Positions 22,425-35,599 of a stretch of DNA of 64,000 bases are shown in pieces. Where the stretch lies: the NCBI GenBank assembly GCA_034620365.1, contig JAQGEQ010000133.1, positions 157,001-221,000 on the forward strand. The letters run 5' to 3'. The notes beneath the pieces were generated by a model that worked only from the letters and a program-made list of their open reading frames with translations, was not told the origin of the DNA and did not search any database. The stretch's first letter is position 1. Each line of letters begins with the position of its first letter. Source of the stretch: Pegea sp. RAD2-039. Its lineage: Eukaryota > Chordata > Thaliacea > Salpida > Salpidae. Made by a program: the position numbers and the translations under genes.

Positions 22425-23867
22425 AAATAAAAGCTGCAAAGATAAAATGAGATTTTAACAAAATTTTATTTAGTGTCTTCAGTGAATCTTACTATTGATG
22501 TTTAACAACAGTTTTTTAATTATTTTAAAGTCATTAGAGTGAAATTAATTATACTCTGCTAAAAAACAATTTTATGACTTTTTTTGAAATGTTTGTTTTC
22601 TATTTGATTACTAAGAGCAAAAAGAATAACGGTTTGGACAATTTAAAGTTGTAAGAACATATTGTATAATAAAAAGACAAATTAAGGAACCACGGAATAA
22701 CTAGTTCAACATTTTTGAAAAATTTATATGAAGATTTAAAAAATTTTTGACTCATGAGAAGTACATCAGAAGCATAAAAACAGACTTTAATGATTTTAAC
22801 TATTTTATAATTTAAAAATGTTCTTTTACAACCTTTTACTTTAAAACTTACAGTAATTCCATCAAACTTGAAATATTCATAAAAATCTATTAAAACTGAA
22901 GACTAAATTAAAATCATATTAAATAGAATACTTTACAAGTTGTAAATGTTTGTTTTATTTTTCTAATACTGAAATAAATTTAAAAAAGATGACATCAGTA
23001 AACGTTTTGATAATTTTTGGTTTTTAGAGGTGAAGTCATCAGATGATCCTTTTCAGCAAGTAATCAGAAGACATTTAAGAAGTTTTCTGACTAATATTTA
23101 GAATCATAAGAAATAATATCCATTAATAGATTTATTAAATTATATTTAAGACAAGTTGATTTAAAGCAAGCAAAAATCAGATGCCTAATACTAAGCAGTT
23201 TAATATTTAATTAATATTAGGAAGATTCTTCAAGTTAGAATTTTAGTGATACAAATATCCTTGAAACATTAAATTAAGATCAGTTATGGTTTTTCTTTTC
23301 AAATTTAAACTAATATTTTTGGAGTAAAAATTGTTTGCTGAATAAATAAAAAAAGTAAATAAAAAAAATGAAAATTAATATTAAAAAGGAGAATTGTAAA
23401 TTATCAAAGAATCTCAAGAAAAGCAAAATCTTATTATTTCTTATTTTGAAAAATACCTTTTTGATAAACAGCTGCAAAATAAAGTAAAAGTAGCAAAACA
23501 ACTGATTTATTCAATCATAAAAATTAAAATTACTGAAATTATTTCTTTTATTGTTACTTTTTGATTTTTATTATAATATATTATTTATTAATATAAGTTT
23601 TTATTTAAACTAATTACCAAATTAAGAATAATTATAAGGTTAATTATTTTTATTAATAAGAAATGAAATTTCAGATAAAACTGATTATGAAGCAGATATT
23701 AATGACGCCTTAAATAATTTTCTTTGATTAACTGAAAGTTAACTTTTTTAAACGTTTTGTCACATTATCAGATATATCTTTCCAAAAATGAATGAAATTA
23801 TTTTTATGTCGTTTTTTCTACATGACAGAAACTGAAGTTCCTCAACTTCTTTTGTAATAGAAATTTC

Positions 23868-23976
23868 GTAGAGCAGTGTTTCAACTCCATATTAGGTTTT
23901 AAACAACCATTGATATTTAGTTCAAAGTTTTTTTAAGTTCCTTATTTATAACTTTGTCGTAATCTAGAGTTTTTGG
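23868..23976 (-). ncRNA. Degenerate family B unit
   Basis: The box has become CCAAAAAC (23,969-23,976), with TATAAATAA 20 nt away. The hairpin position (23,868-23,885) is GTAGAGCAGTGTTTCAAC. The mirror copy at 46,469 has an exact box. Confidence 0.22.
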
Positions 23977-25021
23977 GGTCAAGCTTAAACGAATTTGTAT
24001 TTACAATTTTAATATTAATTTGTTGTTGATAAACAAAGTTTTTTGTAAAGATTTAAATAAACGTTTTAAAAACGTTGAAATTAGTGAAATAAAAGTAATT
24101 AATGTATACTATTATAATATAGAAATAATATAGTAACTTAATAAATAAAATTGAGTTCTTGATTACTAAAAACTGTTTCTTCTCTTGTTTCATCTGCAGT
24201 TTATTTGCAGATAAATACAGAGAAAATCGTAAATAAGTAATTTAATAAAATACAAATTAAAAATGGCTAAATCAGGCTTTTCAGTATCTAAATTTGTTGA
24301 TCTTCGAACAAAAAGTCAATTTTTGATTATTCCAATTAATTTTTATTAAAACTAAAATCCATAAAAAAACAGAACATCAAAAGTCTTACAAATAAAATAC
24401 TTTACTAACAATTAATTTCAATACTTTGTTTAAATCTTTTTCTGCTCTGTTATATAAACAAGTTTCTTCAAAATATTTTTGCTTTACTAAAAGATTCAAC
24501 ATTTTAGAGGTTGTATCAAACAAGTAGTTTATTGAAGATTTTAAAGCTATTTCAAAATATTTAAACATACTAAAAAGTTACTACAAACAACTTGCTTCTT
24601 AAGACAAATGTAAATAAACTGTTTATAAATGTTTATAAATAATTTGAAATTTCAGTTAAAAGTTTTTGGACTCCAAGTTAAATTTTAAGCAGACACTGAT
24701 TATTGTTAATGTAAACAACGTGAGTTTTTGATTATTTTTTACTTTGTCGCAGTCTAGAGTTCAGTTGGAATCAACTTCAGACGAATTCTTTCTTAAATTT
24801 CTTAAAGATTTTCGAAAACTTTCCAAAATTAATTAATTTCTTTATTTTTTCATAAAATTAATACAAACAGATTCAAACGAACAATAATCTAAAAGTTGTA
24901 ACAATATTTATGCAAATCTAATAAAAGTATTAGATACGCAAAACTTAATCAATTTAGAAATTGAATAAAAACCTTTCTGAGACTTAAGTATTTATATTTA
25001 TTTAAGACAAAGTTTAATTTT

Positions 25022-25044
25022 TCTTGCTTAGTCACCAAGCAAGA
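25022..25044 (-). other. Family H hairpin (6-11-6)
   Basis: TCTTGC-N11-GCAAGA, a perfect 6-bp stem. It recurs with the same geometry at 61,823-61,845 and 62,545-62,567, with a decayed copy near 49,205. A TATA-like run on the minus strand (25,101-25,108) lies 56 nt before it, but no CCACAAAC box is seen. Confidence 0.45.
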
Positions 25045-25345
25045 CATTCATATATTTAATAGAAATAGAAAAACATTTAACTATTTAAAAAAACTCTTTC
25101 ATTATATAATAATTCTATTCCTTTTACTCACTACAAAATATATTTTAAAATTATTATATAAGTTTTTACAGTTGTTGCATCTTTCAACCATTTATAATTT
25201 CTATATTCAATGTAATCTTCAAAAAAACTACAAAAAGCTTTATATAATTAAATTAAAAAATTAAACAGAATTACTTTAGTTAACATCGTAATCATCTTTT
25301 GAATATCATTTTAAATAATAAAAGTATACTTAACTTTTGATGAAG

Positions 25346-25472
25346 CTACAAACTTAAGTTCCTATGCAGCTTATATATAACATTTACATATCCTTTTTCA
25401 CCGAATCCAGTATTTATAAATGCAATATTTGGAAGATGCACTTTTGCATCTGTTTATCAACTAAGTATTTTT
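25346..25472 (+). ncRNA. Family A' candidate small-RNA unit
   Basis: The box is CTACAAAC (25,346-25,353), one change. TATATAA follows exactly 20 nt later (25,374-25,380). A perfect AGATGC/GCATCT hairpin is at 25,434-25,451 and T5 at 25,468-25,472. The body is 8 nt shorter than other A' copies, removing the CCAAAT partner. Confidence 0.42.
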
Positions 25473-26040
25473 CATAAGTAAGAAATACAGTGATTGTATT
25501 TTCTTTAAAATAAAATTTAATTAAATCTCATCATCAGATAATATAAATTTAATTTCACCATTAAATATCATAAAGTTTGTTAAAGTTGTAAATTAATACT
25601 GAGGAATACAAAAGTTCCTAGTTCAGTGTAAACGATTAATCGTAATTAAATAATTCGTAATAAAGCAAAAATATAAACACAAATTTAACAAATATAAATC
25701 GTATATATAATATTCGAGCAAATGTTTACTAAAATAAATTTTAACTCTTAAAGAATATATTTTTCAAAAGTTAAAACCAAATGTAATTTGATAATATAAA
25801 TAGTGTATGCAGGTTAAATTAAATCTTTCAAAATAATTAAAAACCCATTAATTATAACTTTTTGCTTCTATCGTTTGCATTCTCTAGCAATTAAAATATC
25901 TTGGCTAATAACAAATATCTAATACTTTAGTAGCCGCTGATGAAATTAATTTAATGGTTTGTATGATTTTTAGATTATTTTGATGATCAAATAAAAATAC
26001 TCCGTGAGTCTTAAAAAAGTTTCATTTTTAAAAACAAAAA

Positions 26041-26085
26041 GTCACATGGTTTAGATTTAATTTTTGATCGTCAGTACGATTGATC
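26041..26085 (+). promoter_or_regulatory. E-box block upstream of B'
   Basis: GTCACATGG (26,041-26,049) then CAGTACGATTGATC; 254 bp upstream of the B' box. Confidence 0.4.
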
Positions 26086-26294
26086 ATTTTAATTTTAATC
26101 ATCGAAGTAGAATAAATCAAATTCTAAATTAAATAAAACTTGGTAAGAAAAATTGAACTAATTTTGTTTGTATTATAATAAACTTATAAGAACTTTTCGT
26201 ATCAACTTTAAAATCAAACTTTCTATTTGAAAAATATTTGTCAACAAAATGCTTATCAAGAAAATTATAAAATTAGTTTCATTTGAACTTGATC

Positions 26295-26402
26295 CCATAA
26301 ACTTCAGATTGCAACAACGTTTATAAGATATGAAAAGTAAAATAAAGCTCATTCTGTCGTAAAGGATTGCAAAGTTTTCAAGTTTTGAGCTACAGTACTT
26401 TA
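26295..26402 (+). ncRNA. Family B' candidate small-RNA unit
   Basis: The box CCATAAAC (26,295-26,302) is intermediate between the B and B' boxes. TATAAGATATG begins at 26,322. The palindrome is degraded to TACAGTACTTTA (26,391-26,402). Confidence 0.33.
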
Positions 26403-26935
26403 CAACGAAACTTTAAATAATAAATAAGATTAATAACTTGAGTAATTATTCATCACAAAAAATGTTTGTAAACAAGTTATTGGTAATATGACAGATTTTT
26501 TAGTAATTAAAAGCTTTTCATTCAGCAAAACTAATATTTTGCTTTATAATATCATTTAATCGAAATCATTAAATATCAGCTTGGCAATTCTGTTTTTAAT
26601 CCAGTTGATAGTTTATTGCATTTGACAAATATCAAAAAGTTTACAAATTTTCTATCATGAGCTGAAATATCAAAGAATATTATTTTGTTTCTAAAATTTC
26701 ATATTTTTGCCGTTGATATATCAAATTACAAAAAGTAAAAATAACTTTTATGAATGGAATTATGTAAATTACGAAACTTTTTTAAATTAATAAAAAATAA
26801 TTAAACTACTTAAAATTAATATCTAAAATTATTAGATAATATTTTTTGTAAGTTGAAAATACTGCCAAAAAAATATTAAGATTATAATACAATTGTGTAT
26901 TTTTCACATGTTTTATTTTTATAAGTAACCGTCTA

Positions 26936-26950
26936 GCGCACAAGTAGCGG
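26936..26950 (-). promoter_or_regulatory. G+C word with 1-2 inserted bases
   Basis: GCGCACAAGTAGCGG is preceded by CGTCTAGCGC, the compound form with extra bases inside. It lies 369 bp upstream of the A box at 27,319. Confidence 0.35.
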
Positions 26951-27318
26951 AAAAGGAAATAGTTGAATTGTTTTTTGTAGATTTATCTTTTAGTCTTGAT
27001 TTATTTACATTATCTAAAATAATAAAGTTTTTAAAATAGTCAGACTGACCAACGTACTCTTAATTTCCATTTTATCAAATACTATTTATACTATAAATAT
27101 TTGTAAATATGCAGTGTTAATTAGAATCTAATATTATTTAACAATAAGTAAAAACAGGAAAATAAATTATTGAGAGATATAAAGGAACAAAATAAATGTT
27201 TTGACTGAAGCTCAGTTTAATGATAATTAGTATTAAATTAAACTAATAATATCAATAAAGAAACAATATCATCAATAACCTTATTGATTGATTAAAGCAA
27301 TCAAAAAATTTACCGACA

Positions 27319-27436
27319 CCACAAACATAAGATTGAATGAAGATATTATATACCTGTATAGATTACGAGAAAAGATTGTTTTAGTATCAAATAATTGATA
27401 TGTAGTATCTGAATTTGGACGATGCAATTTTGCATC
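27319..27436 (+). ncRNA. Family A candidate small-RNA unit
   Basis: CCACAAAC (27,319-27,326), exactly 20 nt, TATATAC (27,347-27,353). The hairpin at 27,421-27,436 is GATGCAATTTTGCATC; the outermost pair is lost (CGATGC). It belongs to a 1.2-kb segment absent from the opposite arm. Confidence 0.42.
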
Positions 27437-27609
27437 TTGATGTCAAATAAATCTTTCCATGGAAAAAATAAGGTTTTGTGTTCTTTTGAGATTTCTTGAA
27501 ATTTATAAGCTGCTTGTACAAGTGTAATTTGATTTTTCTTAATCTTTATTTTATTCATTTAACACAACACTTTTTTAAAAATGAGTTTTTTGTATAAAAC
27601 TCATCAATA

Positions 27610-27680
27610 CCACAAACCAAAGTTTTTTTTTCAATTCTTGAAGAAACATCAAGATTTTGCGTTTTCAGAAAAAAAATAAA
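27610..27680 (+). ncRNA. Degenerate family G unit
   Basis: CCACAAAC (27,610-27,617) is exact, but a T-rich run replaces the TATA region and the body is cut short. It starts about 170 bp after the A hairpin, the same A-then-G order as at 10.8-11.0 kb. Confidence 0.2.
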
Positions 27681-27740
27681 TTGTATTAATATGAAGTGAT
27701 CAACAGGTTTTAACAATTTGGATAATTTACTAAATTTACA

Positions 27741-27863
27741 ATTATCACTTGAAGGCTTTACACATTAAAACTAACGATAACTAAGATATTGTAATAATAT
27801 TTATACAAATCATAATAAAAGTATAGAGTTATAAATGAGCTGTACCAACTCCTATGTTTGTAG
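27741..27863 (-). ncRNA. Family D candidate unit
   Basis: The box CTACAAAC (27,856-27,863), 20 nt, then TTTATAA (27,829-27,835). The body matches the mirror unit at 45,043. I cannot find an 18-nt stem; TTATC and GATAA ends could pair at long range. Confidence 0.3.
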
Positions 27864-28307
27864 TTTCATCAAAGATTACTCATACTTTATTCAATTGATA
27901 TTGTAATTAAAAATATAATTATTATAAAGATTATAATTTTTGCTTTAATTAAATATCTAACTATTCACATAATAATTATTTTGATTTCTTTATTTTAAAA
28001 CAAAAAAGAATTTTTATCATTAATTTAAGAAGACCTAATTAAATTAACAAGATATTAATTAACAGTTATAAGATGAAATAGCTTTATTACATCAAATTCT
28101 GAAGTAGTTAAAGTTTATCTTAAGAAAAAATAAATTTCTAACTTTTGTTTAATGATATACATTTTAACTAATAAACCATTTTTTAGGATTAAAAGTAAAA
28201 GTGATTTAAAAATCATAGATAATGTATACAGTTTAAAACAAATTTAATTTCTGTTGTTTGATTCATTATAAAAATGCAAAAATTATAATTAGTTGTTTTG
28301 ACTGTTT

Positions 28308-28321
28308 GCGCCATCTAGCGG
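28308..28321 (-). promoter_or_regulatory. Perfect G+C word
   Basis: GCGCCATCTAGCGG. Three copies share a 370-bp context: this one, 52,768 (direct) and 44,576 (inverted). No promoter box lies within 450 bp. Confidence 0.5.
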
Positions 28322-29812
28322 ATAGATTGAGTTTGCTACAATAATAAATATCTGAAACTTAAATAATCTTTTTAGTCAATTGCCTTAAACTAACTTGAGG
28401 ATTAAAAATAGACCTGTTTTTTAGGAAACAATCTTCAAAAAGTGGGTTAATCACCAGAATGTTTCATAATCTGAAGTTAAGAAAAAGTATTTGAGTAAAT
28501 ATTTTACTTACAAGTTGTTTACAGTAGATTTAAAAGATATTTTGCAAGGCTAACAATTAGGATAAATCAAATATAAAAAACTTACTTTTAGGACTGGTGT
28601 AATTTTAATTACGTAATTTTATTTTAACTTTTTTTTATAATTTATGAATTCTGTATAAAAATGGATATTTATAATTTTAGTCAATTGTGTCAAATGCATA
28701 ATAGTATGAAAATAATGTCTCATAAAAGATTATCTAAGCTTGTATTTAGATAATACCAGATAAAAAAAAAATCAAAATTTAATACTTAATATTTAAAAAT
28801 CAAAATAAACTTTCTGCATGGTTTTCTTTTTTTCAATTCTAAAATATAAATAGAAATATTAACTTTTATAAAAATTTAATTGTATCTTTTCAACATTTAA
28901 CTATTTGAAAAAAAAAACTTAATCGAAATTGTTTATTGTTGATATAGATTTATATTGAAATAAATATTTTTCTATAAATTTTAGTTTTTATATCTTATAT
29001 TTGATTTAAGAAATTTTTGTTTTAAAATATTATTCGATATCAGTAGTTAGGGAATTTGATTATTTTAAAATCTTTTATTTCTAGTTACTATTTAAATAAT
29101 GATAACAAAATCACAATCTGATAAATCTCTATTTTTTGTTGAACCTGAAATCTCCTTAAGAAGTTTTTTTTTTACTTTTATGCATCTCCTATATCTACTT
29201 CAAAGTGATGTAGGAACTTCAAAAAGATTTCTAGTTTTAAAGTTTAGTTTATATATTGAAAATAATTTGTTTAAATATATTTCGGTTTTAATGTTAAAAT
29301 CAACTTAAATAAAATACTTATTTAACAAATTGATTTAAAAAAAAATGATTTTTTAAAACATTTAATTGAGAATAAATAATGTTCTAATCAAATTTGTAAA
29401 AATAATTTTATTAGAATGTTTCGATTACTTAAAATAGTTTTGTAATTCATATTACTTCGTATATTCATTAGTATACTGCATATTACATTAAGTTTAACTT
29501 TCTGCAAATGAATTGTCAACTTTAGAAATTTAGAATTTTTACAATCAAGAAACGAAATAATATTTTTGATTTTTCATCTGATGAAAAAATATTTGTAACT
29601 TTCTTGTTATTAGTCAGCTGTGTTTAGCTTTCCAGAGGATAAAAAATAGAATTGTAGAAATGATATTTAATGGTTTAATGATATAAAAAATATGGATATT
29701 TGTTAATGTTTTTTGTTTTTTTATTATGAATTCTAAATTGAAATACAAATTAATTAATTTCTAGGAAACTTAAAATCCTTAAATATAATCGAGATTTTTC
29801 TACTTTTCATTT

Positions 29813-29844
29813 CTTATAAGTTTAATGTAATCTAGTGTTTGTAG
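29813..29844 (-). promoter_or_regulatory. Family B-type box without hairpin
   Basis: CTACAAAC (29,837-29,844) and CTTATAAG (29,813-29,820). The expected stem-loop is absent here and in the mirror at 43,073. Confidence 0.25.
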
Positions 29845-30076
29845 AATTAAGTTTACAAGCGTTTTTTTTTTGTTATTTTAAGTATAAACCTTTTGTTTAC
29901 AAATATTCACTTTTTATCAAGTTACAATAAAAGATTCAATTTGAAAACATTCTGTAACAATATTTACAATATGTTTATAACATCGAAATACATTTTTCAC
30001 CTAAATTATTTTTATCTTATCTTTTGCATAACCGGAAGTTCAAGTTAATGAACTTAGTTATTAATTGATTTTTTTC

Positions 30077-30188
30077 GTTGAAAAGTATTTCAACTCCAAA
30101 ATGGTTCATTCAAGCTCTATGAATATTAGCGTAAAACTTTTATTTTAATATCCTTATTTACTTCTTTGTCGTAATCTACAGTTTGTGG
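30077..30188 (-). ncRNA. Family B candidate small-RNA unit
   Basis: Exact box 30,181-30,188, exactly 20 nt, TAAATAA (30,154-30,160), about 59 nt, perfect hairpin GTTGAAAAGTATTTCAAC (30,077-30,094). It is the mirror of 42,729-42,849. The 30-nt block before the stem is clearly more diverged than both sides. Confidence 0.45.
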
Positions 30189-31204
30189 CTTTAATTTAAA
30201 ACAAAAAATTATTTTAGTTTTAATTATAACTTATTGTTGACAAAAATAAATTAAAATTTTAAGAGTCAAAAGAAACTGTAAAATTTCCTTCAATTTCATT
30301 CAAAAGAATAATTTACGATTGTAACAAGATATAAAAAAAGTGTTTAAAAATTTGTATTACGTCAGTTTTAAAATTACTTTTAATTTGATGTTAAAAAAGA
30401 AATAGGATTTTTAGCTTTTGATAAAGATGTTGATAAATTAAATATTATAACGATGTGAGATTTTGGTTCCAAATTTATGAATAATAAAAGACTAACAAAT
30501 AAAATCAATTTTATATTCAGAAAACCTCTGTTTGTATTTTGACATATAGATTTTTCAATCTACTAAATATTTCTGTGTTTTGAATTTTATACACTATGCT
30601 CTTATGATTTCAATTAAAGTTTTTTTCATATTTTACATTAAAACACAACTATATCAGTTTGTTAAAGTTTTATTTAGTATCTTTTATTTGTAATTAGTCT
30701 TTATAGTTTACAGTTAGAATAGTGAGATATTCTACATTTTTCTAAAAAGTTTACAATAAAAATTTTTACTTTTTGATAACTTTGTAGAATATTATAAAAT
30801 AATTCAAATCGGTTCTCCATTAATTTATTCTTCAAATTTTTATTTTATTTTTGTAATGCAAACACTAATTTTTGTAAATATTTTTATACAGAGCTAAATC
30901 GTTAAAAATGAAATGTCAAATTAACTAATTACTTCAAATAACATCAGAATTTATATAAGATTTTGTTTCAATAATAAGCATACTTTCTAATGTTAGCTGC
31001 AAATTTTCTTTATTCAATTAACACGAATATCTTTAGTAACACTTTTTCGATTGGCATTGTCTGATATTTTAAATTAACTTATAACAACTTGCTTTATTAA
31101 AAGCAAAAGAATTTACCATGTTTTAGTATTACATGCAGTAATTTTGTACACCGATTATAATGTACTTTTTTAAAAAAATGTTAAACTCGTTTAGATTTCT
31201 AGCA

Positions 31205-31315
31205 CCACAAGCAACAGACTTAAACCATTTTTACATATTTCAATTTTATTCCCAAAAAATCCTGCTATCGTATGATTCATAGTAAATATAATTTATAAAC
31301 TTTCAATAGCAGTTT
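31205..31315 (+). ncRNA. Family C candidate unit
   Basis: The box CCACAAGC (31,205-31,212) has one change; ACATATTT follows. The stem position (about 31,298-31,315) is weakly paired. Its variable block (ATCGTATGATTCATAG tract) matches the 4.8-kb unit, not its own mirror at 40.8 kb. Confidence 0.33.
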
Positions 31316-34300
31316 ACAAATTTGTAAAAAAAATTGATGATTGGTTGAACAACTGTTGTGTAATCGAATTGTTATTTCATATAGATAATATAGAAATAAT
31401 ATACAAGGATCTAACCAATTTTTAAAGCTAATCATTTAAAAATTTCTTTTATCTAATCATTTTGATTTAGGGTCCTTTTTTTATGAGTTATAATTATGAT
31501 TGAAATTGTATATGAAACTAATAACAATTACTCAACAAAAAAATACTGATATCAAGCTTACATTGTTTTCAATAAAAATCAATAACACAGATTTCTAACA
31601 TAAGTTATATAGTCTTTTTTCGTATTTAAAAAATCTTAATTTGAGTACAGAGGCCTTATAACTGACATCCTTATGATTTGAGTAAGTTATACAGCTGTTG
31701 AAACAAATTTTTAGAAAAAAACGTGTTCATAGTTATTTTAAAAATATTTTCATATTTTTAGATTTTTACAGTAAGTTTTTTTCAGTAGATCACAAGCAAT
31801 TTCTTTAGACCAAAAAAACTAGAAAAACTAAATCAAACTTTATTTATTTAAGAGTTTAATATCATTGAGGAATTTTGTAATTACCACTTACAGCAACCTT
31901 CATTGGCTAAATAACATAAATTGTTTTGTTGATTACAATATTACTTTCACTTTATTTTGATTAATAATTACAGAAACAAAGTATATGGTATTATTAACGT
32001 TTAAGTAGTAATTTATTATTTATAAATATTAAATTTGCTTCTTAACTCTCTATTTTAGCTAAAACTCTGATTAGAAATACTTATTTTACTCAAAGAAAAT
32101 TTTTGATTCGTAATTATCAAACACAATTATATTAATAGGTTTAAAACAATACAGATTTTGTATGTCAACTTTTATAAAGAATGAAAACTTGAGATATTCA
32201 ACTTACTTAATAAATGAAGTTTTATTTATCTGTAATTTAACTCCAAATTTATAATCAGCTAAAAACCTAAATGCTGATTGAAATATTCTTTACTTTTCAT
32301 TTCTTATCAGTTTGTTGCAATCTAGAGTTTTTGAATCAACTTTAGGAGAATATTGTTTATAATTTTATTGAACAAACTTTTGTTGAAAAATAATTTTCAT
32401 TTTTTCAAATTTTAAATAAATTGTGTATACAAAAATAACTCATCAAAAAGAAATAAAAATACAAAATTAGTTTTAAAATTTAATTTTTTTATCAATCTGA
32501 AATATAAAAAAAAACAATAATTTCACTAGCGAGAAAATCTGTTGCTTTACAAATACAAGAAAAAGTAAATAGCTAGTTTGTTATGGTAATGAAGGTATTC
32601 TATTTATGCTATTATTGAACATAGCTAAAGTACTTATTTTCCCCTCTTCCATGTCAATTCAAAAAGTTTTTATCAGATTTATTGTTGATTAAAAAATTTA
32701 ATTTATTACAAAAAAATCAATATTAAAAATACTAATTATATTGACAAAGTAAAATAGTAGATAATTTGATAGTTTTTTAATACATAAAAATGTATGTTAA
32801 AAAGTTTTAAGTTACTTTACAGTGAAAATAAAAAAATAATTTCCTATAAAAATTCATTTTTTTATTGATACGAAAAGTTACAAGTTAAACTAGTTTTGTT
32901 TTCAATCTAAACTTTATTATTCATAAATTAAACAAAGTTTAAAAGTAAGCTTTAAAATTCAAGTTTTCAAATATCACTTACAAAAACATAGCCTGAAGCA
33001 ATGCAAGGATTTCAAAATTATTTATATTCAGAGACGTCTAGCGTCAACTTTTTCAAATATAAAAACAAAAACTTATTTGTTGTTATGATTTTTTATAAAA
33101 AAACAATTTTACTTACACAAAACAAACAATTTTGCTTAAATTTAATACACTGTATAAAGTAAACTTTAATATTTTCTTAAAACTACTTAATTTAGAAAAT
33201 AAATAATGAATGTTTTGGAGAAGATGATTCAATATTGTTATTTTTAATGACAGTAAAATAATAAAAAAATATGTTGTCATTCAAGGGTAACATTGTTTGC
33301 AACATAAAAACATAAATTATATAACAAACTTATTTTGACATCGGCTATATGTTGATAATGATAAACTTTAACTCAAAAAACGTCTTGAATTCAGTCACTA
33401 CATAACTTGCAGCATCAAAAGATCACCTTAACGATTAGATTTTCGATTGATGACGTTGTTGAAAATATTACAATGATACTTATTTTAATAAACTTTTATA
33501 ATATCCACACATATTATTTGTCTTTATTTTTTACCAAAAAATAATAATTAAATACTACAACCATATTTTAAACAGTTCCTTCGAAAACAGTTTTAGTTTT
33601 GTGGGCTAACAAAATTACCCACTAATAAAAGTTACAAAAAATACCTACTTATATTGTTAAAAAATCCTAAATTATCCTTTTGACAAAAATATATGTTTTC
33701 AGCAGTTATGCAAATAACTTAGTGCATAATGCAGTTTAGTTTTAAACCTTCCAAGAATTCCTTAAAAGTAAAATTATTACAAATACATTTTATATATTGC
33801 TAATTAAATGAGTTTTAGTAAAACTGATGTACAAACTAAAAAAGAATGTACTTGAATCTTAATGTGACTAAGCAACATTCTTTGTCTAGTAAATAAAAAG
33901 GTATTACTATTACAATCTCCAAAAGTATAAATACAAAACAGTTGTGGATACATCTTGTGAATGAAGAATTAAAAAATAAAATAAATTTTTTAACTTCTGT
34001 TAATATTAAGCTTTTTCATGAGTCGCTTAATAATTTAAAAGGGTGAATTTAAAAGTTATAAATAAAAAATTTTAAAAATAAGAATTTTATAACTCATTAT
34101 TGCTAGTTTTTACTAAAATTATTTTTTGACTATTTTGGTACCCACTAAATTCATCATTAATTTATAAAAAGAAAAGAAAATTTAAGCAATTTTCTCAAAG
34201 ATAAATGAATAAAATAATTTTTGGTAGCATTATCATAAAAATTTGTAAATTAAATCAATATCCCGTTTATTAGAACAAGTTCTTAAAAATTTCAAACTTT

Positions 34301-35445
34301 TGATATTGACAAACTTTTGATGTCAAATTACAATTCACGCCAAGTAATTTTATCAAATGGAACTTTTAAGCAGATTTAAATTCAAAAGTTTGATGTTATT
34401 TTTTAATTGTAATTATTGGATTAATCTATCAACAATGGTGGATATCAAAAATAACAAGAGTTAACTTTGTCTAATCATGAACTAAGAACATATCTTGTTA
34501 TAAAAATATCTTTTCATCTAAAATTTGTCCGGAGAAAAATTAGTTTTAAAGTTTTTATTTTTCTTTAAAAGTTTGATTTATTTAAAAAATTAGGACAATA
34601 TATTATTTTGTTTGTCAACATATTAATGGATAATTTATTTCCTACTTTTCAGTACATTTTAATTTAAAAATTTTTAATTATTCCAAACTAAAACTATTGC
34701 AAATACTTTTTAAGTAAACCCAGTAAGAACCCTTACAGTAAGTACGAGATTGAATACAACTGAAATGAATACTAAAAAATAATGTTTTCTAAGCTGAAAG
34801 TCACTGAGTAACAGTATTTCTTTAACAGATCTAAAGGTTTCATTATAACTTAAAAAAAATAAAATACAATAAGTATAGTGACATCTTGTGGTTGAAAAAT
34901 AAATAGTAAAATTGATTTCATATATAAAAATATTTTTCAATTTAAGTTTGACAAATAAAAACTCCAATAAAAGTGAGAAAAATTGAAAATAATAAGTTAA
35001 AGTTTTACAACAAAAATACAAGATAAAAATTATTTGAAAAAATTGTTTTTTAAAGTTTTGTGTTCTTCTAAACTTAGTTTGTTATTGTAAAAACAGTTGA
35101 ATGAAATTAGTTTCTAAAATTTGTTTAAATAAACTGAAAAGTAAAATTGAAAAAGAGAATAAAAAGTTATTTTCAAATTTTCAAAACTTTCTTATTAAAA
35201 TTATTTATGGTATTTTACACAGAAAGTATTTTTATAGTTTTTGAAACTTTAAAAGTAAAATCTAAAAAGTAGCAGTAAGTACAAAATAAATTAGTTTGAA
35301 GATCAATTATTCGACAATCTTTCATTTCTAAGATATTCCTTAAAAACAAAACAAATTTCAAACAATCTTTTCAAATGCAAATTTAATAGTTTTCCACAAG
35401 ATCTCACTGCAAAGTGGAACACGATCTTTGACAAGGATGTATAAG

Positions 35446-35514
35446 CCGGAAGTTGATAAGTTCAAAAAAATATCTGGTGTCGATTGAAGGTGACGTCATC
35501 AGCGTATGACGTCA
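35446..35514. promoter_or_regulatory. ETS word plus two CREs
   Basis: CCGGAAGT (35,446-35,453) is followed by TGACGTCA at 35,491-35,498 and 35,507-35,514. The two CREs are 16 bp apart, about one and a half helical turns. This is the most promoter-like cluster of classical words in the window. No coding region starts nearby on either strand. Confidence 0.45.
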
Positions 35515-35599
35515 TTAGTGACTGATTTGTTTATTTTTAATTTGAAAGAAGATGAGGATAAGATGCAGATGTTAATGGTAAGATGTTGATCTTATTGAT

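Larger units (their letters stand above)
25330..26480 (+). repeat. A'/B' module, copy 2
   Basis: Directly similar to 5,740-6,900 (less the internal duplication) and 51,340-52,560; inverted at 58,310-59,490. The order is A' unit, decayed G+C word (GCATTCTCTAGCAA, near 25,880), E-box block, B' unit. Confidence 0.82.
22085..32460 (+). repeat. Left arm of giant inverted repeat
   Basis: Landmarks pair collinearly with 39,640-50,425 in reverse (30,181 with 42,736; 28,308 with 44,589; 27,856 with 45,050; 26,295 with 45,422; 23,210 with about 47,245; 22,195 with about 50,320). This arm has two segments missing from the other: about 24,650-25,910 and 26,510-27,690. Confidence 0.82.

Noticed and set aside
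23310..23501. 63-codon frame matching a 68-codon frame at 46,931-47,137
   Set aside because: Both lie in mirrored copies of the non-coding tail that follows family A hairpins. Other tail copies (8.34, 22.3, 27.5, 50.2, 63.6 kb) break the frame.
24386..24568. 60-codon frame, partly shared with a 46-codon frame at 61,382-61,522
   Set aside because: The peptide looks less random than others here, but a third copy (about 45,880-46,050) has a frameshift and the differences seen are mostly amino-acid changing. Left as repeat DNA with some doubt.
32300..32334. Further B-type promoter near the left arm end, mirrored near 39,743
   Set aside because: The box has become TCAAAAAC and the TATA CTGATAAG; the hairpin is gone. 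Too decayed to list as a unit.
34710..35021. Longest open frame, 103 codons, minus strand
   Set aside because: Hydrophobic and low in complexity, no recognisable family, no second copy, and a length expected about once by chance at this base composition.
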